Shown here in pieces: positions 16,792 through 24,059 of a DNA stretch of 46,750 bases; the first letter of the stretch is position 1, and each line of letters opens with the position of its first letter. A program made the position numbers and the translations under genes. The stretch is from WQUF01 sp031549885 (GTDB lineage Bacteria; Bacillota; Clostridia; Clostridiales; Clostridiaceae): positions 1 to 46,750 of the forward strand of contig JAVBPD010000027.1 in assembly GCA_031549885.1 (NCBI GenBank). The letters are read 5' to 3'. The notes below the pieces were generated by a model. The model searched no databases. It saw only the letters and a program-made list of their open reading frames with translations, and was not told the DNA's origin.

Positions 16792-17302
16792 AATATACCT
16801 CCCTTCCAATAAGTTTAGCTAGCTTTTTCTTAGCTCTATGTAATTTTATTCTAATATTATTTTCATTTATATTTAATATTGATTCTATTTCCTTATGAGA
16901 AAAATCATGAGCAAATCTTAAAAGAAATATAGATTTTGATTCTTCATCTAAATTATCCAGAGCTTTATAAATATCAATTGAAATCATATCTGAAAGAATT
17001 TCCCTCTCTAAATCAAAATTATCTTCAAGATCTAAAGGAATCTCATCTGTATAATTTCTTTTTTCTTTCTTAAGAATTGTTAAAGATGTATTTCTCACTA
17101 TAGTAACTAAAAATGATACAGATTTATCAGAATCTGGATCTTCTATTTTATGAATGTTTTGAAAAATTCTTATAAATGCCTCATTTGCAGAATCTTCAGC
17201 TAAACTTAAATCTTTCAATATTTCATAAGCTTTATAAAGTAATAGATTTTTATATTTATTATAGATATACTCAAACTTATTTCTTTCATCAGTTGACATC
17301 AT
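16784..17302 (-). CDS. ECF-type RNA polymerase sigma factor
   Basis: 172 residues, with only regions 2 and 4 of sigma-70, as in ECF factors. Region 2 runs from YNKYKNLLLYKAYEILKD through AEDSANEAFIRIFQNI; region 4 (about 115-165) holds LLRFAHDFSHKEIESILN, then IRIKLHRAKKKL, the DNA-binding helix. AGGAG lies 6-9 bases before a pair of adjacent ATGs, so the start may be one codon later. The following gene overlaps it and encodes a likely membrane anti-sigma factor. The pair sits head-to-head with citD, leaving a shared region of about 195 bases. Its regulon is unknown; control of the flanking fermentation genes is possible but unproven. Confidence 0.92.
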   Translation of the reverse strand: MMSTDERNKFEYIYNKYKNLLLYKAYEILKDLSLAEDSANEAFIRIFQNIHKIEDPDSDKSVSFLVTIVRNTSLTILKKEKRNYTDEIPLDLEDNFDLEREILSDMISIDIYKALDNLDEESKSIFLLRFAHDFSHKEIESILNINENNIRIKLHRAKKKLAKLIGREVYYE

Positions 17303-17314
17303 ATAATTCTCCTA

Positions 17315-17343
17315 TTTTTATAAAGATATTAATTTGATATAAT
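17315..17343 (+). promoter_or_regulatory. Candidate extended -10 promoter of the citramalate lyase genes
   Basis: TGATATAAT (17335-17343) gives an extended -10 with a perfect TATAAT; a weak TTTTTA (17315-17320) stands 17 bases upstream. Transcription would start about 145 bases before citD. The site lies in the region shared with the divergent sigma-factor gene. Confidence 0.4.
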
Positions 17344-17496
17344 GTGTTTATAGAATTACAAATAATTAAGTATTTATAATTTATTTTAACAGTTCTCATG
17401 GATTAATTTTAGCATGTATTTATAAAATTTTGAATAATTTTTAGCAAAACTAGCAATAAATTTTTTAAGTTAATTAAAAAATAAAGGAGAATAACG

Positions 17497-17757
17497 ATGA
17501 AAATTACTAAATTTTCAAAAGCTGGAACAATGGAGTCAAATGACATTTTAATAATGGCATCCCCTAATGAAGAAGGAAATAAAATAGAGATTTCAAGCAT
17601 TGTTAAACTTCAATTTGGGGATCATATTGAAAGGTTGATTTTAGATAAATTAAAAGAGATGAATGTGGATAATGCTTATATAAAGGCTCAAGATAAAGGG
17701 GCCTTAGATTATACAATTATTTCAAGAGTTGAAACTGCCATTAAGCGAGCAGAGTAA
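17497..17757 (+). CDS. citD: Citramalate/citrate lyase acyl carrier protein (gamma subunit)
   Basis: 86 residues, typical of CitD. Ser14 in KAGTMESNDI is the attachment site for the phosphoribosyl-dephospho-CoA prosthetic group that carries the acetyl/citramalyl thioester. The conserved VKLQFGDHIERLI and DKGALDYTI stretches are present. It precedes the beta and alpha subunits in the usual D-E-F order. Position in the methylaspartate cluster makes citramalate, not citrate, the likely substrate. An AAAGGAGAA site precedes the ATG. Genes that make and load the prosthetic group (citX, citG) and the acetate ligase (citC) are not in the window. Confidence 0.95.
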   Translation: MKITKFSKAGTMESNDILIMASPNEEGNKIEISSIVKLQFGDHIERLILDKLKEMNVDNAYIKAQDKGALDYTIISRVETAIKRAE

Positions 17758-17772
17758 AGGGTGTGAAATTTT

Positions 17773-18621
17773 ATGGAGCAAATTAATAGAAGCTATTTAT
17801 TCATTCCAGCAAATAATCCAGGCATGGTTCAAAATGCTTTTATATTTAATGCAGATGCAATAATTTTTGATCTAGAAGATGCAGTTAGTCTAGAAGAAAA
17901 GGACTCTGCAAGAATACTTCTTAGAGAGTTTTTAAAGATAAATAAAGAAAGCTCTTCAAAGATAATTATAAGAATAAACTCTCTTGAAACTAATTTAGGT
18001 TATTTGGATATGGATGAAATTGTCAATTTAAATGTGGATGGATTTTTGATTCCTAAAGCAACTAAGGAATATATCGTTAAAGCTGATAGTTATTTAAATG
18101 AAAAAGGAAATTCTAAAATTAAACTTATGCCTCTTATTGAAACTAGTTTTGGAATAGAGACAGCTAATGATATAGTTAATGCATCTAAAAGGGTAACTGG
18201 TATTTTATTAGGTGGTGAAGATTTAGCCACAGATTTAGAAGTTAAAAGAACTAAAAAAGGTGATGAGATATTTTATGCTAGAACTAAAATGGCATCTTTA
18301 TGCAGAGCCTTTAAAATAAATTGCATTGACACGCCTTTTACAGATGTAAATGATGCTGAAGGATTAAGAGAAGATGCATTGTTTAGTAAAAACCTTGGGT
18401 TTACAGGAAAAGCATGTATAAACCCTAGGCAAATTGAAGTTGTAAATGAAGTGTTTTCGCCATCTAGTGATGAAATTGAAAAATCATTAAGGATTCTTGA
18501 TGCCTTAGAAAATTCACCTAATAAAGGGGTGTTTTCTCTTGATGGCCATATGATAGATACTCCAATTATAAATAGGGCTAAAAACATTGTTGATAGAGCT
18601 AAAAAATTAGGTCTAGTTTAG
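17773..18621 (+). CDS. citE: Citramalate/citrate lyase beta subunit (citramalyl-ACP lyase)
   Basis: 282 residues of the CitE/HpcH TIM-barrel family. Family marks are RSYLFIPANNPGMV at the start, FDLEDAVSLEEKDSAR with the acidic magnesium ligand, LMPLIETSFGIE, GGEDLATDL and GKACINPRQIEVV. It cleaves the acyl-carrier thioester to pyruvate and acetyl-ACP, the last carbon-carbon cleavage of the pathway. It sits 15 bases after citD and 18 before citF, so the three genes are one unit. Confidence 0.95.
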   Translation: MEQINRSYLFIPANNPGMVQNAFIFNADAIIFDLEDAVSLEEKDSARILLREFLKINKESSSKIIIRINSLETNLGYLDMDEIVNLNVDGFLIPKATKEYIVKADSYLNEKGNSKIKLMPLIETSFGIETANDIVNASKRVTGILLGGEDLATDLEVKRTKKGDEIFYARTKMASLCRAFKINCIDTPFTDVNDAEGLREDALFSKNLGFTGKACINPRQIEVVNEVFSPSSDEIEKSLRILDALENSPNKGVFSLDGHMIDTPIINRAKNIVDRAKKLGLV

Positions 18622-18639
18622 ATTTTTATAAAGGGTGAT

Positions 18640-20169
18640 ATGATGAAAAATTCTGTTTTTAGAGAAATACCAAATGAAATAAAGGGATATAAAAAAGTAG
18701 TGCCATATGGCACAAGTATAAATGAATATGAAATAGGGAAAAGAAAATATAAAATTAAGGCTGATGAGAAATTGGTTAAGTCCATGAATGATTTAATGGA
18801 TAAACTTCCTTTAAAGGATGGGATGACAATATCCTTTCACCATCATTTAAGAAATGGTGATTTTGTTTTAAATATGGTGATGGAAGAAATTCATAAGAGA
18901 GGATTTAAAAATATTACCCTAGCTGCAAGCTCTATTTTCCCGATTCATGAGCCTATTATACAATATATAGAGGACGGAACAATTAATAATATTTATACAA
19001 GTTACATGTCTGGGAAAGTTGCAGAGGCTGTATCAAGAGGAAAATTAAAAGGTATTTTAGTTATGCAGAGCCATGGTGGAAGGTCACGAGCAATTGAAGC
19101 GGGAGAAATATTAATTGACATTGCATTTGTTGCAGCACCATCATCTGATAAAGAAGGAAATATAAATGGAGTTTTAGGAAAATCTGCTTGTGGCACTTTA
19201 GGATATGCTAATGCTGATTGTGAATATGCCAGCACTGTTGTTGTAATTACTGATAATTTAGTTTTTTATCCTAATTGCCCTATTGATATAAATGAAACTA
19301 AAGTTGATTATGTTTTAGAAGTGGATTCAATTGGTGATCCTAAGGGAATAGTTTCAGGAACAACTATGATAACACGGGATCCTGTTGGTCTTAAAATTGC
19401 AAAGCTCACCATGGATTTTTTAAAATTAAGTGGATATATTAAAGAAGGTTTTTCATTTCAAACTGGGGCTGGCGGAACTTCTCTTGCTGTTGCAAATGAA
19501 CTTAAAAATTACATTAAAAAGTCAAATATAAAGGGGAGCTTTGCTTCAGGTGGAATTACTGGATATTTAGTTGATATGCTTAACGAAGGGTTGTTTAAAA
19601 ATTTATTGGATGTTCAATGTTTTGATTTAAAAGCTGTGGAATCATATAAAAATAATCCAAAGCATGAATATATGACTTCGTCCATGTATGGAAATCCACA
19701 TAATAAAGGTTGTGTTGTGAATAATTTAGATGTAGTTATTTTAGGAGCTACAGAAATAGATACTAATTTTAATGTAAATGTAATAACTGGTTCAAATGGA
19801 ATAATAATGGGCGGCTCAGGAGGACATTCAGACACAGCAAAAGGTGCTAAACTTTCTATAATTGTTTCAAATCTTGTTAGAGCAAGGCTTCCAATTATAA
19901 GGGATGAAATAATTACTGTAACTACACCAGGTGAAACTGTTGATGTTTTAGTAACTGAAAGAGGTATTGCCATAAATCCTCTTAGACAGGATTTAATTGA
20001 CAAAGTAAAAGATTCAAATTTACCTTTGTTTAAAATTGAGGAATTAAAGAATATAGCAGAATCCATTACAGGTGTACCTAATAAAATAAATTTTTCAGAT
20101 GAAATAATTGGGATTGTGGAATATAGGGATGGAACTGTTATCGATGTTTTAAGAAAAGTAGATTTTTAA
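18640..20169 (+). CDS. citF: Citramalate/citrate lyase alpha subunit (acyl-ACP transferase)
   Basis: 509 residues, full length for CitF. The signature ISFHHHLRNGDFVLNMVM (about 64-81) and the glycine-rich FQTGAGGTSLAVANEL and GGSGGHSDTAKGAK segments fit the CoA-transferase-like fold. It swaps acetyl-ACP for citramalyl-ACP, releasing acetate. Together with citD and citE it completes conversion of glutamate to acetate, pyruvate and ammonia. AAGGGTGAT precedes two ATGs one codon apart; either may be used. Two hairpins follow, the second a good terminator. Confidence 0.95.
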   Translation: MMKNSVFREIPNEIKGYKKVVPYGTSINEYEIGKRKYKIKADEKLVKSMNDLMDKLPLKDGMTISFHHHLRNGDFVLNMVMEEIHKRGFKNITLAASSIFPIHEPIIQYIEDGTINNIYTSYMSGKVAEAVSRGKLKGILVMQSHGGRSRAIEAGEILIDIAFVAAPSSDKEGNINGVLGKSACGTLGYANADCEYASTVVVITDNLVFYPNCPIDINETKVDYVLEVDSIGDPKGIVSGTTMITRDPVGLKIAKLTMDFLKLSGYIKEGFSFQTGAGGTSLAVANELKNYIKKSNIKGSFASGGITGYLVDMLNEGLFKNLLDVQCFDLKAVESYKNNPKHEYMTSSMYGNPHNKGCVVNNLDVVILGATEIDTNFNVNVITGSNGIIMGGSGGHSDTAKGAKLSIIVSNLVRARLPIIRDEIITVTTPGETVDVLVTERGIAINPLRQDLIDKVKDSNLPLFKIEELKNIAESITGVPNKINFSDEIIGIVEYRDGTVIDVLRKVDF

Positions 20170-20257
20170 TTTAGTTTTCAACTAATCCTCAAGCAATCAT
20201 AACATTTTCAACACATTTGTATTTTATTATTATATATAGAATAGAGAATAAATAAAG

Positions 20258-20321
20258 CGAAAAAAATACTTTTTTTCGTTCCTCCTTAAATATAACTGAG
20301 ATGATATCTCAGTCCTTTTTT
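20258..20321 (+). terminator. Double terminator after citF
   Basis: A first AT-rich hairpin (CGAAAAAAA 20258-20266 with TTTTTTTCG 20270-20278) is followed by ACTGAGAT (20295-20302) pairing with ATCTCAGT (20306-20313) and a run of T. Confidence 0.8.
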
Positions 20322-20328
20322 TTATAAT

Positions 20329-20357
20329 TAAAAGAGCTAAAATTATTAGCTCTTTTA
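20329..20357 (-). terminator. Terminator of the AAA-ATPase gene
   Basis: TAAAAGAGCTAA (20329-20340) pairs with TTAGCTCTTTTA (20346-20357), a perfect 12-bp stem abutting the stop of the - strand gene. The following U-run is short. Confidence 0.65.
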
Positions 20358-21899
20358 TTATATAGTAAGTTCAAAAATATTTTTACCTGAAACTGTAATC
20401 CACTTAGCAACTTGCTGTTTATTTTGATTAAAGTTAAAGGTAAGCAAATAACCATCTTTTAAACCTTGTATCCTCAAATATTCAGCCAATTGCTCTCGTC
20501 CTTTTTCATGATATTTTATACCATTCCAAATCTTTAATTCAATTATATATTTTTTATTTCCAAATATGACAACCACATCAAGGCGTTTATTTTCCCTTGT
20601 TTGAGGCTCTACAAAGTAAAATCCTCTGCTGTTTAAAATAGGCTTTAAGTAAGATAAGAATATAAGTCTTGCTTGAGATTCGTAAAACTTTTCATCAACT
20701 TTGCGGTATTCTTCAAACATAAAACTCTGAAACTTAAGTAAAACTGTTTCAATATTTAATTCACCATTAATAATAAATTGACTTTGTTCTATACTTGAAA
20801 CAGGGATTTGAATTTCTCTAATATGTGCTTGTTCCATCATGTAGTTGTAAATGAGTTCTTCAAATATCATATTGTAAATTGATAATTTTCCATTATCATT
20901 TCTAAAAATACCATATATAATTCCTTTTTCATAGGAAAAGGGATTATAACTTATGCTTTTGCCTTGTATAAGAAGTTCATTTACAACAGATTTTATTTCT
21001 ATATCATTCTCAATGTTTTTAATAACATCCTCAAATAAAGTATTCTTTTCATTAAGCAATAATTTAACAGCTGTATATATTCCATTATCAGACCAATCAG
21101 CTTCTAACTTTTCATCAATTATTTTACATATATCACTTACTAAATAAGGATATCCATTTGTAAATTGATGAATTTTTTCTGATATTTTTATTATGTCAAA
21201 GATTTCCCCTGTTTCTTTTTGATAATCTGTAAGCATAGTAGAAATTTCACTTGCATTAAAACTCATATCAATTTCAAATTTAGCTGAAATGTTCCATGGA
21301 CTATTGAATCTGGTTTCATTTTCATTGCGAATAGCTAACTTTAATGTTCTTACATCGTGAACTCCAGCTAAAATAACGCTTTTAAACGTTATATCATCTC
21401 CAGTACTTGCAGCTAAATATTTGTTTCGAAGTAAGCCTAAAAATTGCAAAAAAACATTGTTGTTGCTGCTCTTGTCTACTTCATCGATTAATAAAACTGT
21501 TTGCTGGTCTGTTTCGATGATGAAATTGGTAATTGCATTGGAAAGCTCTCTAAAGTTCTTTGAATTATTATATGTTAATAATTGTTTAGACAGTTTATTA
21601 TTTTTGAATTTAACAGAATCAGCCCAAACACCAAAAATATTACCACAAAATTCTGCTTCTGATTGAAATAAATCATCACCAATGCCTTCGAAGCTGGTTT
21701 TAATTACTATATACTTTTGAGAAATCACATTGCTAAGTGCGTTAAGAGTAGTTGTTTTGCCAAATTGCCTTGGCCTATTTATAGTAAAGTAAGCACCTTG
21801 TTCTACCATATTCACAATTTTGTCAATTTTATGTGATATATCTACCATATAATGTTTATCTTTTATGCATAAACCTGTAATGTTAAAATACTTTTTCAT
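20358..21899 (-). CDS. AAA-ATPase-like protein with C-terminal PD-(D/E)XK nuclease-like domain
   Basis: 513 residues. The N-terminal AAA part has a P-loop, NRPRQFGKTTTLNAL (about 41-55), and a Walker B with sensor, TVLLIDEVDKSSNN (about 134-147), then a small winged or lid region to about 330. The last 110 residues hold a restriction-nuclease-like core: RLDVVVIFGNKKYIIELKIW, i.e. an acidic residue, then E-x-K on the next strand. This pairing defines a widespread bacterial and archaeal family (AAA-ATPase-like/DUF1703) of unknown function. No mobile-element genes flank it. It appears intact and monocistronic, followed by a terminator. Nuclease activity is predicted from fold only. Confidence 0.8.
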   Translation of the reverse strand: MKKYFNITGLCIKDKHYMVDISHKIDKIVNMVEQGAYFTINRPRQFGKTTTLNALSNVISQKYIVIKTSFEGIGDDLFQSEAEFCGNIFGVWADSVKFKNNKLSKQLLTYNNSKNFRELSNAITNFIIETDQQTVLLIDEVDKSSNNNVFLQFLGLLRNKYLAASTGDDITFKSVILAGVHDVRTLKLAIRNENETRFNSPWNISAKFEIDMSFNASEISTMLTDYQKETGEIFDIIKISEKIHQFTNGYPYLVSDICKIIDEKLEADWSDNGIYTAVKLLLNEKNTLFEDVIKNIENDIEIKSVVNELLIQGKSISYNPFSYEKGIIYGIFRNDNGKLSIYNMIFEELIYNYMMEQAHIREIQIPVSSIEQSQFIINGELNIETVLLKFQSFMFEEYRKVDEKFYESQARLIFLSYLKPILNSRGFYFVEPQTRENKRLDVVVIFGNKKYIIELKIWNGIKYHEKGREQLAEYLRIQGLKDGYLLTFNFNQNKQQVAKWITVSGKNIFELTI

Positions 21900-22006
21900 G
21901 GCAATGCCTCATCTCGCTATGAATTTAATTTCCAAATTTTTATATTAATTATTTTAAATTATAGCATAGGTCGACTACATCTTACCACGGTACAGCGATT
22001 TCTATA

Positions 22007-22510
22007 CTATACATTAATCCAATACCGTTGCAAGATTTCGCCATCTTGTAATGTTTCGTATTCAAATATGCCTGAACAGTTTTTAATTGTCTTAGCAGAA
22101 GCAATATTTGATTTATCACAGGTTAAAAGAACTCTCTTTAAACCAATTTCTTTGCAGTATCCAAGTGCTAACTTTAACATCATAGTTGCATATCCTTTTT
22201 CTCTTTCACTTGGGCGTACACCATAACCAATATGTCCATGAATCTTAACATAACTCTCATAAGGGTACCTTACATTTATTGTGCCAATCAGTTTTTTGTC
22301 AGATTGTCTGATTGCAAAAAAGATAATGGAGCGAATTTCACTGGTAAGAGCTTTATCAATTGTAGTGAGCCATTCACCATAGCTTTTAGCATTATCTAAG
22401 CCACTATCTCCATGTAATGTAGCTTCTCCATTAAGCAGATGCTCCTGATAGTATTGTATCGCATCTACTTCATGTGTTTTTAATGGAAAAATTAATTCTA
22501 TTTCATCCAT
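22007..22510 (-). CDS. GNAT-family N-acetyltransferase
   Basis: 167 residues of the RimJ/RimL-like GNAT type. The acetyl-CoA-binding motif A is visible as GYGVRPSEREKGYATMMLKLAL (split here, about residues 94-115), preceded by a strand reading KLIGTINVRY and followed by KRVLLTCDKSNIASAKTIKN. The substrate (a protein N-terminus, amino acid or small amine) cannot be told. It is likely monocistronic: gaps of about 107 bases on the downstream side and 315 on the upstream side separate it from neighbours. Confidence 0.88.
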   Translation of the reverse strand: MDEIELIFPLKTHEVDAIQYYQEHLLNGEATLHGDSGLDNAKSYGEWLTTIDKALTSEIRSIIFFAIRQSDKKLIGTINVRYPYESYVKIHGHIGYGVRPSEREKGYATMMLKLALGYCKEIGLKRVLLTCDKSNIASAKTIKNCSGIFEYETLQDGEILQRYWINV

Positions 22511-22825
22511 ATTTACCGCTCCATTCGTACAAAATATAAATTTTTTAGTGTATACATTAATTATACTATATTAACTACACCTTCAAAAAAGTATAGTATA
22601 AAATATTCCTATTTTTAAAAAAATTTTTTAAGACAGAATTTATTTTTAATTTTATATTCGACAAGGGTAAAATTTTAAAAGAAAAGGCACTGTTCTTTAA
22701 ATAGACGTTTTTAGATATGGCAAATAACCCTAACTTGTTTTTCTTTTTTTGAAAGGGTTTTATGAAAGAATGCTCTTATTTAGTTTTCATTTATTTTAAG
22801 CTTAGTAAATATTAACTTAAAAATA
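22511..22825. other. Gene-free AT-rich gap between the acetyltransferase and ParB-like genes
   Basis: No gene is supported. On the - strand, TATAAT (22560-22565) with TTTGAA (22582-22587) 16 bases upstream may be the acetyltransferase promoter. The remainder is A/T-rich with no clear hairpin terminator for the ParB-like gene and no recognisable RNA element. Confidence 0.35.
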
Positions 22826-23953
22826 TTATTTTTTAAAAAACTCTGCTACAGTTTTAGATTTTAGTTTATTTAATAGATTTTTATCAATTATATTTTTATT
22901 TGCATAAAACTCCATGGCTTCTTCATCATATCTTAGTTTAAACACATATTTAAACTCTCCCTTTGAAACAAGCCCTGCAAATCTGCTAGCTTTTTCTTTT
23001 ATAAATCCATTTAAATATTCTAAAAATGGATTAACAAGTTCTTGATGTAGTTCCACAGTTATTTTAGTTTTATGTGGTGTAAGGTTCTCAACTGATTTTA
23101 TTTTTTTATCTAATTTTTCTAAAGAAAGGCTCTTTTCATTTGTTAAAAGCTTTAACTTAAAAATAACTTTAATTGCTGAAACTCCATATCTTTTTAAAAT
23201 GTTAACTTGTGTTTCTTTATCAACTCTTGCAAGGTATATAGCTGCTTTTAAAGGTATCTTTTCTTCAAATAAAAGGGTTAAAGCTTCATTGCAAAGGCTC
23301 CTGACCTTAAGAAAGTTGAACAGGCTGCTAGTGCTGATATTGTAGATCTTAGCAAGCTCCATTCCCACATTGCTCTCATTTCTATATTGTTTTACCATTT
23401 TCATTGCTTCATAATTTAGTATCAAACTTTTAACCATATTTATTTTAGAGATATTTCTAAAACAGATGTTCGATTCAATAATCATTGTTCTGATGAATAA
23501 TTCATCGACTTCATTCATATCTATAATATAAGAAGGTATGAATTTGTATTTAGGGTTATTTGTCTCTTGAAATAACTTAATGTATGCAAGAAGGCGACAT
23601 CTCCCAATTATCACATTATAAACTCCATTATGATCTAAGGTTACATAAATTGGATGAATTAATCCAACGTTGTCAATGGATCTAGCTAAGTCTAATAGTC
23701 CTATATCTGAAATTTCATCAAAAGGGCTCCAGCCTTCAGGAATATCTTCAATTAATTCAACATCGATGTTTTTCATATTTTTGTGCAGGTCTACGCCCCT
23801 ATTAAAATTACTATTTCTCTTTAAGATAATTTGCCTTTCTTCTTTTGCTCTTTTTTCGCTCTCCTCTTGAGAAAGTGAACTAAGCATATATTCAGTAACC
23901 TCAACTTTGTGTAGTCTATAATTAGGTGATAAATCTATTCCACAACAATTCAT
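22826..23953 (-). CDS. Solitary ParB-like protein
   Basis: 375 residues. After about 65 charged residues comes a ParB N-terminal-like domain (about 66-165) that contains DLARSIDNVGLIHPIYV and NVIIGRCRLLAYIKL; the usual GERR box is GRCR here. A middle helical region carries a helix-turn-helix of KorB/Spo0J type (MELAKIYNISTSSLFNFLKV, about 205-225). The C-terminal 130 residues are not recognised. No ParA partner is next to it and no parS-like site was seen, so chromosome partitioning is not implied. A nucleoid-occlusion or regulatory DNA-binding role is possible. The start is well placed after TTAGGAG. Confidence 0.75.
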   Translation of the reverse strand: MNCCGIDLSPNYRLHKVEVTEYMLSSLSQEESEKRAKEERQIILKRNSNFNRGVDLHKNMKNIDVELIEDIPEGWSPFDEISDIGLLDLARSIDNVGLIHPIYVTLDHNGVYNVIIGRCRLLAYIKLFQETNNPKYKFIPSYIIDMNEVDELFIRTMIIESNICFRNISKINMVKSLILNYEAMKMVKQYRNESNVGMELAKIYNISTSSLFNFLKVRSLCNEALTLLFEEKIPLKAAIYLARVDKETQVNILKRYGVSAIKVIFKLKLLTNEKSLSLEKLDKKIKSVENLTPHKTKITVELHQELVNPFLEYLNGFIKEKASRFAGLVSKGEFKYVFKLRYDEEAMEFYANKNIIDKNLLNKLKSKTVAEFFKK

Positions 23954-24020
23954 ACATAAACTCCTAAAATAATTCTTTATTAATCTATATGCTTTAAAAG
24001 ATCATTTAAGAATATTTTTC

Positions 24021-24044
24021 AAAAAAAATAGGACATAAAGTCCT
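24021..24044 (-). terminator. Short terminator of the CbxX/SpoVK-like gene
   Basis: Read on the - strand, AGGAC, a five-base loop and GTCCT are followed by A and eight U. The stem is only 5 bp but the U-run is strong. Confidence 0.55.
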
Positions 24045-24059
24045 GTATTTACTAAATTG

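Noticed and set aside
19614..20066. 150-codon - strand frame within citF
   Set aside because: Shadow frame opposite conserved CitF motifs.
20358..23953. Mobile element or defence island
   Set aside because: The AAA/nuclease-like and ParB-like genes suggested it, but no integrase, transposase, attachment repeats or toxin-antitoxin pair is present.
22826..23953. Chromosome partition locus (parAB)
   Set aside because: No ParA gene and no parS-like 16-bp palindrome was found near the ParB-like gene.
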